Shown one piece after another: positions 42,324-54,500 of a DNA stretch of 64,000 nt. This DNA comes from Gonocerus acuteangulatus (lineage: Eukaryota > Arthropoda > Insecta > Hemiptera > Coreidae). Position numbers and translations under genes: made by a program. The notes under the pieces are model-generated. The model ran no database searches. It saw only the letters and a list, made by a program, of their open reading frames with translations, and was not told where the DNA came from. The stretch lies in contig OX328130.1 of NCBI GenBank assembly GCA_946811695.1, forward strand, positions 77,725,581 through 77,789,580. Reading direction: 5' to 3'. Within the stretch, counting starts at the first letter, position 1, and every line of letters starts with the position of its first letter.

Positions 42324-42489
42324 TTTCCTTCTGGACTTAATATTACATAAGTGACAATACTCAAGAGAACAAAAGCTAGGTGGCAGCAACTGTCAAGAAT
42401 ATTTCTTGGATAACCTGTACCATCTACAAGATTACGGTGTTGACAATCAATTCCTGTATCTAATGTAACATTGACCCCCTGACTTCTGG

Positions 42490-42725
42490 GGCCTTCATAT
42501 ATATATAAATGTGTGTGTTTTTTAACATGATAGTGGCCATCATTTTCGTATTAGCGCCATGAAACTATATATCGTCCCCTAAGAAATGATTAGATGGATT
42601 CGTTTATCAGTAAAATTGATTGATCTGTAGTGGTGTTACGAAACCCATTATTATGCTCCTAATAGATAATATATTGTTACATTGCAACAAAACACGGCTC
42701 GTATAAGTGTTGTAACAAAATGATT
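42490..42725 (+). repeat. dispersed repeat F1, diverged copy
   Basis: TTAGCGCCATGAAACTAT, CGTCCCCTAAGAAATGATTA, GATTCGTTTATCAGTAAAAT, TTACATTGCAACAAAACACG and GCTCGTATAAGTGTTGTAA follow the F1 order of 33773-34060 with heavy divergence. Confidence 0.5.
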
Positions 42726-42998
42726 AATTATAGGCCGTTCAAATAGACAGAAAAGTCCAATTAAGGCCGCAGGATATTTAGAATGAAATAACCATGACGG
42801 ATCCGAAAATACGCTACGTGAAACTCACTAAAAACTGAACAAGTCTCGTTTAATATTTATCAACACTCAGCCAAACCTAAGGATAAAAACAACTTGAACC
42901 TCATAGCGATAAGGTTATAATAGAGGACATTTTTACTGTAAATGTTCTGCACCGAGAATATAGGCTTCAACCTTAGGTTTTTGCCCATCTATCTTAAA

Positions 42999-43034
<36 letters not shown>

Positions 43035-43320
43035 CCCCCTCCCACTATCTCTCTCTCATTCCGGCGATTGTTGCTATGAAGACAGCCAGAGAGCGTGCCG
43101 AAACTTTTCAAATCAACCTTTGGTGACTTCTTTCCACCGTGTAAAAAACGAAGATATATTAATTCGACTTACCTTAAGGGGGAGTTTGTGAAATGCGATG
43201 TATACTTACCAATTTGCTGATGTGTTAAGTTGTTATTTTGGAGTTTTAGGTCAGTCATCGAGGTTGAACCTTTTGTGTCGCCTATTTTTGGTTAACGTTC
43301 TTAATGTATTAATGTTTTTT
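42726..43320. other. spacer with (CT)n microsatellite
   Basis: CT repeats at 43003-43032, followed by C-rich sequence. Otherwise nothing supported. Confidence 0.5.
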
Positions 43321-43882
43321 GGTAAATCTGAAGGAGAGCGTCCTCAGCTACGATTTTCTTCAAAGTTTGCACTATAACGTATTTTGATGCACTAAACACA
43401 AATCCGTTGAAAAAAAATCCCGCTCTCAACTAGGAAAGAAGTTATTAAAAAAAAAGTTCACTGTTATGAAGGTTAGGGAAGATTGCCTAGGACGACTTTT
43501 GGGCATAGAATTCTTTTCATTTCTGCGAGTTGGATTGACTAGGGGTTTTGATGTTTTCTTGAGCGAGCGGAGCGAGCGGAAACGCATAGCACGTATGCCC
43601 AAAAGCGACAGTTTACGACCAAGTCAGCTACCACAGGTGAGTCTGAATTTCAATTACACTTCGTGATTAAGGACTATCGCGCATGCGCGTGTTTACATAT
43701 AAGCTGTTTACCCCGTCTTTTATAACCGCCATAACAGTGAACTTTAGTGCTTAATAACTTCTTTCCTAGTTGAGAGCGGGGTTTTTTTTTTTTCAACGGA
43801 TTCGTGTTTGGTGCATCAAAATACGTTATAGTGCAAACTTTGAAGAAAATCGTAGCTGAGGACGCTCTCCTTCAGTTTTACC
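43321..43882. mobile_element. foldback element with about 155-bp arms
   Basis: The left arm 43321-43474 begins GGTAAATCTGAAGGAGAGCG. The right arm 43724-43882 is its complement and ends CTCTCCTTCAGTTTTACC. Mismatches are few apart from short length changes in the A/T runs. The unique centre of about 250 bp holds a second, inner dyad (CGACTTTTGGGCAT at 43493 with ATGCCCAAAAGCG at 43595), a direct repeat of GAGCGAGCG, and CGCGCATGCGCG. No transposase. The 66-codon frame across the centre (43466-43666) has no known domain. The target duplication is not resolved. Confidence 0.75.
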
Positions 43883-44144
43883 TGTTTTTTTTTTGTTGTA
43901 AATTATCTGAATGTTTCTCTTATTTCAAATTCTTGTTTCTGGCTAAAAATTCTTAAATTATGTATAAATTACAATCCTGTAGTTTCTATCCTGAATATAC
44001 AACATTTACTACCATTTGTTATTGATTTTTATATTTTTAGCTTTTTTGTCCAATGTTTACTTATTTTTTTTCTTTATATATTTTGGTATAAACCGGATTC
44101 TTTAAGAAGAACTATTATTTAATCTATAATTTTGCTATCGCTAA

Positions 44145-44715
44145 CGAGTGATTGCAGAATAATAGATTCGAGCGGATGTTGCACAAGAGATTGGTTTGGT
44201 AACTGGAAAGAACAATCTACTATCTGGCTTGCAGTGTGGTTTTCGACCAGGCCATTCAACGATGCACCATATAGCTCGGCTTGAAACAGAAATATGAAGT
44301 ACATTTGTAAAAAAAGAATATATGCTGACAGTGTCTTTAGAAATAGAAAAGGCATTTGATACCGTATGGAGAAGATTAATTATTGATCAATTACACAAAT
44401 GGAACATCCAAGAAGGTGAGTTATGCTTCTTGGTAAACAATCTCTCCAGTCGCACATTTAGAGTGAGGATAGGTACAGAGTTATCAGATATTTTCATTCA
44501 GTCGAACGGAGTTCCTCAAGGAGGTTTTCAGAGTCCTACACTATTCGCTATAGCCTTGAATTCGATTACTGACTATATTCAACAAAATGTATCATACTCC
44601 TTGTATGCAGATGATCTACTTATCAATACGACATCAACTGATTAGCTCAGGAAAAAATACCAACCACAATTCATAACCTAGAAAATTGGTGTAACCATAC
44701 TGATTTGTTATTAAC
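44145..44715 (+). pseudogene. reverse transcriptase fragment
   Basis: Conceptual pieces in order are RVIAE, RFERMLHKRLVW followed by a stop, NNLLSGLQCGFRPGHSTMHH, and LEIEKAFDTVWRRLIIDQLH (open from 44322). They continue with FRVRIG, SNGVPQGGFQSPTLFAIALN and SLYADDLLINTTSTD, then a stop and frameshift, then HNLENWCNHTDLLLT. These are RT motifs from the GFR region through YADD (44604-44615) and the start of the thumb. The usual catalytic Asp of motif A, in the D.EKAFD context, is Glu here. GVPQGG replaces the common GVPQGS. Both changes, with the stops, show it is dead. Confidence 0.85.
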
Positions 44716-44716
44716 G

Positions 44717-44913
44717 AGTGCGCTGAGTGAGTCCGTGTAAAGTACAATATCCCTTGTATCTGTAACAGGTATATTTTCCAGGCCAGTAAGGATGCCATAG
44801 AGCTCAGCGAGTATCTTTACAGCTGAGCTCTACGGCATCCTTATTGGCCTGGAAAATATACCTGTTACAGATACAAGGGATATTGTACTTTACACGGACT
44901 CACTCAGCGCACT
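44717..44913. repeat. near-perfect palindrome with 92-bp arms
   Basis: 44717-44808 is the reverse complement of 44822-44913 with two mismatches, and the loop is 13 nt. The right arm is the sense RNase H coding sequence (TAELYGILIGLENIPVTDTR and onward to DSLSAL). The left arm is an antisense copy of it that replaced the RT-RNase H linker. Confidence 0.95.
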
Positions 44914-45430
44914 TGAATCACTAACTGACATCTACACACATCATCCACTATTACAACGAATACTATTTGAGGCTCACACACTAAACAGACCACGTTAAAA
45001 AGTTCGTTGGCCGACTCTCATGCCAAAACAGCCACTGAACAAACAAACGTAGAAATAACAAGACTAACCCACCAAGACTGGACAAACAGAACAAGAGACA
45101 TTATAACATTATTCTGGCAAAATTCGTGGACACAACTAACAGAAAATAAACTCCGTGCTATCAAACAAACAGTAAAAGAATGGCCATCCAGTTCCCGTGT
45201 AAACCGAAGAGAAGAAGTGGTTTTGACCCGCTTAAGGATTGGTCATTCTCGACTTACTCACAGTTACTTAATGACGAGACAAGAACAGCCACAACGTGAA
45301 ATAGGTAACACTACTCTTACGATAAAACACTTACTCACAGAATGCATGAGACGACGTGATCTGAACTTACCCTACAACTTATGCGAGTTGTTAAGTGAAG
45401 ATAGCCAACACATAGACTCTATACTCCATT
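44822..45430 (+). pseudogene. RNase H and C-terminal domain of the LINE
   Basis: The sense frame gives AELYGILIGLENIPVTDTRD, IVLYTDSLSALESLTDIYTH and HPLLQRILFEAHTL (the Glu and Asp sites of RNase H). The WIP.H.GI.GNE part is then deleted, and the frame resumes ADSHAKTATEQ and is open from 45007 to the stop at 45430. The C-terminal region has W......KLRAIK, RLRIGHSRLTHSYLMTR and LTIKHLLTEC, typical of I- and Jockey-type LINE ends. The Cys pair expected after the EQPQ stretch is missing. The TAG at 45430 is premature: the following codons, LHNNGLYQLI, continue the family's C-terminus. Confidence 0.82.
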
Positions 45431-45543
45431 AGCTACACAACAATGGATTATACCAACTCATTTTGCAAAGCATGGGACATGCAGAATAAACTTCCTCTCT
45501 ATAGGGTTACTATAGGGAGGAAATAGAGAAAAAAAAAAAAGAG
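45431..45543 (+). repeat. LINE 3' tail, a diverged first monomer of the satellite
   Basis: CTACACAACAATGGATTATA then CCAACTCATTT matches the satellite monomer exactly. After it, ACTTCCTCTCTATAGGGTTA and CTATAGGGAGG align with the monomer's TTTCCTTACCATAGTGTCCT and ATAGAGAC with gaps. A run of about 12 A's closes it. This is the link between the LINE and the array. Confidence 0.8.
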
Positions 45544-48500
45544 AACTCATTTGAACACAGCTTAATATTTCCTTACCATAGTGTCCTATAGAGACATGAA
45601 TATCCCACCGTAGACAGATAATTCATCTACCTTCTACATTACCTACACAACAATGGATTATACCAACTCATTTGAACACAGCTTAATGTTTCCTTACCAT
45701 AGTGTCCTATAGAGACATGAATATCCCACCGTAGACAGATAATTCATCTACCTTCTACATTACCTACACAACAATGGATTATACCAACTCATTTGAACAC
45801 AGCTTAATGTTTCCTTACCATAGTGTCCTATAGAGACATGAATATCCCACCAAAGGCAGATAATTCATCTACCTTCTACATTACCTACTCAACAATGGAT
45901 TATACCAACTCATTTGAACACAGCTTAATGTTTCCTTACCATAGTGTCCTATAGAGACATGAATATCCCACCGTAGACAGATAATTCATCTACCTTCTAC
46001 ATTACCTACACAACAATGGATTATACCAACTCATTTGAACACAGCTTAATGTTTCCTTACCATAGTGTCCTATAGAGACATGAATATCCCACCGTAGACA
46101 GATAATTCATCTACCTTCTACATTACCTACACAACAATGGATTATACCAACTCATTTGAACACAGCTTAATGTTTCCTTACCATAGTGTCCTATAGAGAC
46201 ATGAATATCCCACCGTAGACAGATAATTCATCTACCTTCTACATTACCTACACAACAATGGATTATAGCAACTCATTTGAACACAGCTTAATGTTTCCTT
46301 ACCATAGTGTCCTATAGAGATATGAATATCCCACCGTAGACAGATAATTCATCTACCTTCTACATTACCTACACAACAATGGATTATACCAACTCATTTG
46401 AACACAGCTTAATGTTTCCTTACCATAGTGTCCTATAGAGACATGAATATCCCACCGTAGACAGATAATTCATCTACCTTCTACATTACCTACACAACAA
46501 TGGATTATACCAACTCATTTGTACACAGCTTAATGTTTCCTTACCATAGTGTCCTATAGAGACATGAATATCCCATCGTAGGCAGATAATTCATCTACCT
46601 TCTACATTACCTACACAACAATGGATTATACCAACTCATTTATACACAGCTTAATGTTTCCTTACCATAGTGTCCTATAGAGACATGAATATCCCATCGT
46701 AGGCAGATAATTCATCTACCTTCTACATTACCTACACAACAATGGATTATAGCAACTCATTTGAACACAGCTTAATGTTTCCTTACCATAGTGTCCTATA
46801 GAGACATGAATATCCCATCGTAGGCAGATAATTCATCTACCTTCTACATTACCTACACAACAATGGATTATACCAACTCATTTGAACACAGCTTAATGTT
46901 TCCTTACCATAGTGTCCTATAGAGACATGAATATCCCACCGTAGACAGATAATTCATCTACCTTCTACATTACCTACACAACAATGGATTATACCAACTC
47001 ATTTATACACAGCTTAATGTTTCCTTACCATAGTGTCCTATAGAGACATGAATATCCCATCGTAGGCAGATAATTCATCTACCTTCTACATTACCTACAC
47101 AACAATGGATTATACCAACTCATTTGAACGCAGCTTAATGTTTCCTTACCATAGTGTCCTATAGAGACATGAATATCCCACCGTAGGCAGATAATTCATC
47201 TACCTTCTACATTACCTACACAACAATGGATTATACCAACTCATTTGAACACAGCTTAATGTTTCCTTACCATAGTGTCCTATAGAGACATGAATATCCC
47301 ACCGTAGGCAGATAATTCATCTACCTTCTACATTACCTACACAACAATGGATTATACCAACTCATTTGAACGCAGCTTAATGTTTCCTTACCATTGTGTC
47401 CTATAGAGACATGAATATCCCACCGTAGGCAGATAATTCATCTACCTTCTACATTACCTACACAACAATGGATTATACCAACTCATTTGAACACAGCTTA
47501 ATGTTTCCTTACCATAGTGTCCTATAGAGACATGAATATCCCACCGTAGACAGATAATTCATCTACCTTCTACATTACCTACACAACAATGGATTATACC
47601 AACTCATTTGAACACAGCTTAATGTTTCCTTACCATAGTGTCCTATAGAGACATGAATATCCCACCGTAGGCAGATAATTCATCTACCTTCTACATTACC
47701 TACACAACAATGGATTATACCAACTCATTTGAACACAGCTTAATGTTTCCTTACCATAGTGTCCTATAGAGACATGAATATCCCATCGTAGGCAGATAAT
47801 TCATCTACCTTCTACATTACCTACACAACAATGGATTATACCAACTCATTTGAACACAGCTTAATGTTTCCTTACCATAGTGTCCTATAGAGACATGAAT
47901 ATCCCACCGTAGGCAGATAATTCATCTACCTTCTACATTACCTACACAACAATGGATTATACCAACTCATTTGAACACAGCTTAATGTTTCCTTACCATA
48001 GTGTCCTATAGAGTCATGAATATCCCATCGTAGGCAGATAATTCATCTACCTTCTACATTACCTACACAACAATGGATTATACCAACTCATTTGAACACA
48101 GCTTAATGTTTCCTTACCATAGTGTCCTATAGAGACATGAATATCCCACCGTAGGCAGATAATTCATCTACCTTCTACATTACCTACACAACAATGGATT
48201 ATACCAACTCATTTGAACACAGCTTAATGTTTCCTTACCATAGTGTCCTATAGAGACATGAATATCCCATCGTAGGCAGATAATTCATCTACCTTCTACA
48301 TTACCTACACAACAATGGATTATACCAACTCATTTGAACACAGCTTAATGTTTCCTTACCATAGTGTCCTATAGAGACATGAATATCCCACCGTAGACAG
48401 ATAATTCATCTACCTTCTACATTACCTACACAACAATGGATTATACCAACTCATTTGAACACAGCTTAATGTTTCCTTACCATAGTGTCCTATAGAGACA

Positions 48501-51500
48501 TGAATATCCCACCGTAGGCAGATAATTCATCTACCTTCTACATTACCTACACAACAATGGATTATACCAACTCATTTGAACACAGCTTAATGTTTCCTTA
48601 CCATAGTGTCCTATAGAGACATGAATATCCCACCGTAGGCAGATAATTCATCTACCTTCTACATTACCTACACAACAATGGATTATACCAACTCATTTGA
48701 ACACAGCTTAATGTTTCCTTACCATAGTGTCCTATAGAGACATGAATATCCCATCGTAGGCAGATAATTCATCTACCTTCTACATTACCTACACAACAAT
48801 GGATTATACCAACTCATTTGAACACAGCTTAATGTTTCCTTACCATAGTGTCCTATAGAGACATGAATATCCCACCGTAGGCAGATAATTCATCTACCTT
48901 CTACATTACCTACACAACAATGGATTATACCAACTCATTTGAACACAGCTTAATGTTTCCTTACCATAGTGTCCTATAGAGACATGAATATCCCATCGTA
49001 GGCAGATAATTCATCTACCTTCTACATTACCTACACAACAATGGATTATACCAACTCATTTGAACACAGCTTAATGTTTCCTTACCATAGTGTCCTATAG
49101 AGACATGAATATCCCACCGTAGACAGATAATTCATCTACCTTCTACATTACCTACACAACAATGGATTATACCAACTCATTTGAACACAGCTTAATGTTT
49201 CCTTACCATAGTGTCCTATAGAGACATGAATATCCCATCGTAGGCAGATAATTCATCTACCTTCTACATTACCTACACAACAATGGATTATACCAACTCA
49301 TTTGAACGCAGCTTAATGTTTCCTTACCATAGTGTCCTATAGAGACATGAATATCCCACCGTAGGCAGATAATTCATCTACCTTCTACATTACCTACACA
49401 ACAATGGATTATACCAACTCATTTATACACAGCTTAATGTTTCCTTACCATAGTGTCCTATAGAGACATGAATATCCCACCGTAGACAGATAATTCATCT
49501 TCCTTCTACATTACCTACACAACAATGGATTATACCAACTCATTTGAACACAGCTTAATGTTTCCTTACCATAGTGTCCTATAGAGACATGAATATCCCA
49601 CCGTAGACAGATAATTCATCTACCTTCTACATTACCTACACAACAATGGATTATACCAACTCATTTATACACAGCTTAATGTTTCCTTACCATAGTGTCC
49701 TATAGAGACATGAATATCCCATCGTAGGCAGATAATTCATCTACCTTCTACATTACCTACACAACAATGGATTATACCAACTCATTTGAACGCAGCTTAA
49801 TGTTTCCTTACCATAGTGTCCTATAGAGACATGAATATCCCACCGTAGGCAGATAATTCATCTACCTTCTACATTACCTACACAACAATGGATTATACCA
49901 ACTCATTTGAACACAGCTTAATGTTTCCTTACCATAGTGTCCTATAGAGACATGAATATCCCACCGTAGGCAGATAATTCATCTACCTTCTACATTACCT
50001 ACACAACAATGGATTATACCAACTCATTTGAACGCAGCTTAATGTTTCCTTACCATAGTGTCCTATAGAGACATGAATATCCCACCGTAGGCAGATAATT
50101 CATCTACCTTCTACATTACCTACACAACAATGGATTATACCAACTCATTTGAACACAGCTTAATGTTTCCTTACCATAGTGTCCTATAGAGACATGAATA
50201 TCCCACCGTAGACAGATAATTCATCTACCTTCTACATTACCTACACAACAATGGATTATACCAACTCATTTGAACACAGCTTAATGTTTCCTTACCATAG
50301 TGTCCTATAGAGACATGAATATCCCACCGTAGGCAGATAATTCATCTACCTTCTACATTACCTACACAACAATGGATTATACCAACTCATTTGAACACAG
50401 CTTAATGTTTCCTTACCATAGTGTCCTATAGAGACATGAATATCCCATCGTAGGCAGATAATTCATCTACCTTCTACATTACCTACACAACAATGGATTA
50501 TACCAACTCATTTGAACACAGCTTAATGTTTCCTTACCATAGTGTCCTATAGAGACATGAATATCCCACCGTAGGCAGATAATTCATCTACCTTCTACAT
50601 TACCTACACAACAATGGATTATACCAACTCATTTGAACACAGCTTAATGTTTCCTTACCATAGTGTCCTATAGAGTCATGAATATCCCATCGTAGGCAGA
50701 TAATTCATCTACCTTCTACATTACCTACACAACAATGGATTATACCAACTCATTTGAACACAGCTTAATGTTTCCTTACCATAGTGTCCTATAGAGACAT
50801 GAATATCCCACCGTAGGCAGATAATTCATCTACCTTCTACATTACCTACACAACAATGGATTATACCAACTCATTTGAACACAGCTTAATGTTTCCTTAC
50901 CATAGTGTCCTATAGAGACATGAATATCCCATCGTAGGCAGATAATTCATCTACCTTCTACATTACCTACACAACAATGGATTATACCAACTCATTTGAA
51001 CACAGCTTAATGTTTCCTTACCATAGTGTCCTATAGAGACATGAATATCCCACCGTAGACAGATAATTCATCTACCTTCTACATTACCTACACAACAATG
51101 GATTATACCAACTCATTTGAACACAGCTTAATGTTTCCTTACCATAGTGTCCTATAGAGACATGAATATCCCACCGTAGGCAGATAATTCATCTACCTTC
51201 TACATTACCTACACAACAATGGATTATACCAACTCATTTGAACACAGCTTAATGTTTCCTTACCATAGTGTCCTATAGAGACATGAATATCCCACCGTAG
51301 GCAGATAATTCATCTACCTTCTACATTACCTACACAACAATGGATTATACCAACTCATTTGAACACAGCTTAATGTTTCCTTACCATAGTGTCCTATAGA
51401 GACATGAATATCCCATCGTAGGCAGATAATTCATCTACCTTCTACATTACCTACACAACAATGGATTATACCAACTCATTTGAACACAGCTTAATGTTTC

Positions 51501-54500
51501 CTTACCATAGTGTCCTATAGAGACATGAATATCCCACCGTAGGCAGATAATTCATCTACCTTCTACATTACCTACACAACAATGGATTATACCAACTCAT
51601 TTGAACACAGCTTAATGTTTCCTTACCATAGTGTCCTATAGAGACATGAATATCCCATCGTAGGCAGATAATTCATCTACCTTCTACATTACCTACACAA
51701 CAATGGATTATACCAACTCATTTGAACACAGCTTAATGTTTCCTTACCATAGTGTCCTATAGAGACATGAATATCCCACCGTAGACAGATAATTCATCTA
51801 CCTTCTACATTACCTACACAACAATGGATTATACCAACTCATTTGAACACAGCTTAATGTTTCCTTACCATAGTGTCCTATAGAGACATGAATATCCCAC
51901 CGTAGGCAGATAATTCATCTACCTTCTACATTACCTACACAACAATGGATTATACCAACTCATTTGAACACAGCTTAATGTTTCCTTACCATAGTGTCCT
52001 ATAGAGACATGAATATCCCACCGTAGGCAGATAATTCATCTACCTTCTACATTACCTACACAACAATGGATTATACCAACTCATTTGAACACAGCTTAAT
52101 GTTTCCTTACCATAGTGTCCTATAGAGACATGAATATCCCACCGTAGACAGATAATTCATCTACCTTCTACATTACCTACACAACAATGGATTATACCAA
52201 CTCATTTGAACACAGCTTAATGTTTCCTTACCATAGTGTCCTATAGAGACATGAATATCCCACCGTAGACAGATAATTCATCTACCTTCTACATTACCTA
52301 CACAACAATGGATTATACCAACTCATTTGAACACAGCTTAATGTTTCCTTACCATAGTGTCCTATAGAGACATGAATATCCCACCGTAGGCAGATAATTC
52401 ATCTACCTTCTACATTACCTACACAACAATGGATTATACCAACTCATTTGAACGCAGCTTAATGTTTCCTTACCATAGTGTCCTATAGAGACATGAATAT
52501 CCCACCGTAGACAGATAATTCATCTACCTTCTACATTACCTACACAACAATGGATTATACCAACTCATTTGAACACAGCTTAATGTTTCCTTACCATAGT
52601 GTCCTATAGAGACATGAATATCCCACCGTAGACAGATAATTCATCTACCTTCTACATTACCTACACAACAATGGATTATACCAACTCATTTGAACGCAGC
52701 TTAATGTTTCCTTACCATAGTGTCCTATAGAGACATGAATATCCCACCGTAGACAGATAATTCATCTACCTTCTACATTACCTACACAACAATGGATTAT
52801 ACCAACTCATTTGAACGCAGCTTAATGTTTCCTTACCATAGTGTCCTATAGAGACATGAATATCCCACCGTAGACAGATAATTCATCTACCTTCTACATT
52901 ACCTACACAACAATGGATTATACCAACTCATTTGAACACAGCTTAATGTTTCCTTACCATAGTGTCCTATAGAGACATGAATATCCCACCGTAGACAGAT
53001 AATTCATCTACCTTCTACATTACCTACACAACAATGGATTATACCAACTCATTTGAACACAGCTTAATGTTTCCTTACCATAGTGTCCTATAGAGACATG
53101 AATATCCCACCGTAGACAGATAATTCATCTACCTTCTACATTACCTACACAACAATGGATTATACCAACTCATTTGAACACAGCTTAATGTTTCCTTACC
53201 ATAGTGTCCTATAGAGACATGAATATCCCATCGTAGGCAGATAATTCATCTACCTTCTACATTACCTACACAACAATGGATTATACCAACTCATTTGAAC
53301 ACAGCTTAATGTTTCCTTACCATAGTGTCCTATAGAGATATGAATATCCCACCGTAGACAGATAATTCATCTACCTTCTACATTACCTACACAACAATGG
53401 ATTATACCAACTCATTTGAACACAGCTTAATGTTTCCTTACCATAGTGTCCTATAGAGATATGAATATCCCATCGTAGGCAGATAATTCATCTACCTTCT
53501 ACATTACCTACACAACAATGGATTATACCAACTCATTTGAACGCAGCTTAATGTTTCCTTACCATAGTGTCCTATAGAGACATGAATATCCCACCGTAGG
53601 CAGATAATTCATCTACCTTCTACATTACCTACACAACAATGGATTATACCAACTCATTTGAACACAGCTTAATGTTTCCTTACCATAGTGTCCTATAGAG
53701 ACATGAATATCCCACCGTAGACAGATAATTCATCTACCTTCTACATTACCTACACAACAATGGATTATACCAACTCATTTGAACACAGCTTAATGTTTCC
53801 TTACCATAGTGTCCTATAGAGACATGAATATCCCACCGTAGACAGATAATTCATCTACCTTCTACATTACCTACACAACAATGGATTATACCAACTCATT
53901 TGAACACAGCTTAATGTTTCCTTACCATAGTGTCCTATAGAGACATGAATATCCCATCGTAGGCAGATAATTCATCTACCTTCTACATTACCTACACAAC
54001 AATGGATTATACCAACTCATTTGAACACAGCTTAATGTTTCCTTACCATAGTGTCCTATAGAGATATGAATATCCCACCGTAGACAGATAATTCATCTAC
54101 CTTCTACATTACCTACACAACAATGGATTATACCAACTCATTTGAACACAGCTTAATGTTTCCTTACCATAGTGTCCTATAGAGATATGAATATCCCACC
54201 GTAGACAGATAATTCATCTACCTTCTACATTACCTACACAACAATGGATTATACCAACTCATTTGAACACAGCTTAATGTTTCCTTACCATAGTGTCCTA
54301 TAGAGACATGAATATCCCACCGTAGGCAGATAATTCATCTACCTTCTACATTACCTACACAACAATGGATTATACCAACTCATTTGAACACAGCTTAATG
54401 TTTCCTTACCATAGTGTCCTATAGAGACATGAATATCCCACCGTAGACAGATAATTCATCTACCTTCTACATTACCTACACAACAATGGATTATACCAAC

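Larger units (their letters stand above)
44145..45543 (+). mobile_element. degenerate non-LTR retrotransposon with RNase H (I-group-like)
   Basis: The order is reverse transcriptase part (44145-44715), an inverted segment (44717-44808), RNase H and C-terminal region (44822-45430), and a 3' tail ending in an A run at 45526-45540. The combination of RT, RNase H and a terminal RLRIGHSRLTHSYLMTRQ-type region fits I-superfamily or related LINEs. It is 5'-truncated before the fingers of the RT, has several stops and a frameshift, and lacks the middle of RNase H. The right end runs directly into the 121-bp satellite, which is made from this tail. Confidence 0.85.

Noticed and set aside
44119..44355. 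Minus-strand 78-codon frame
   Set aside because: It is antisense to the reverse transcriptase remnant, whose motifs are clear on the plus strand.
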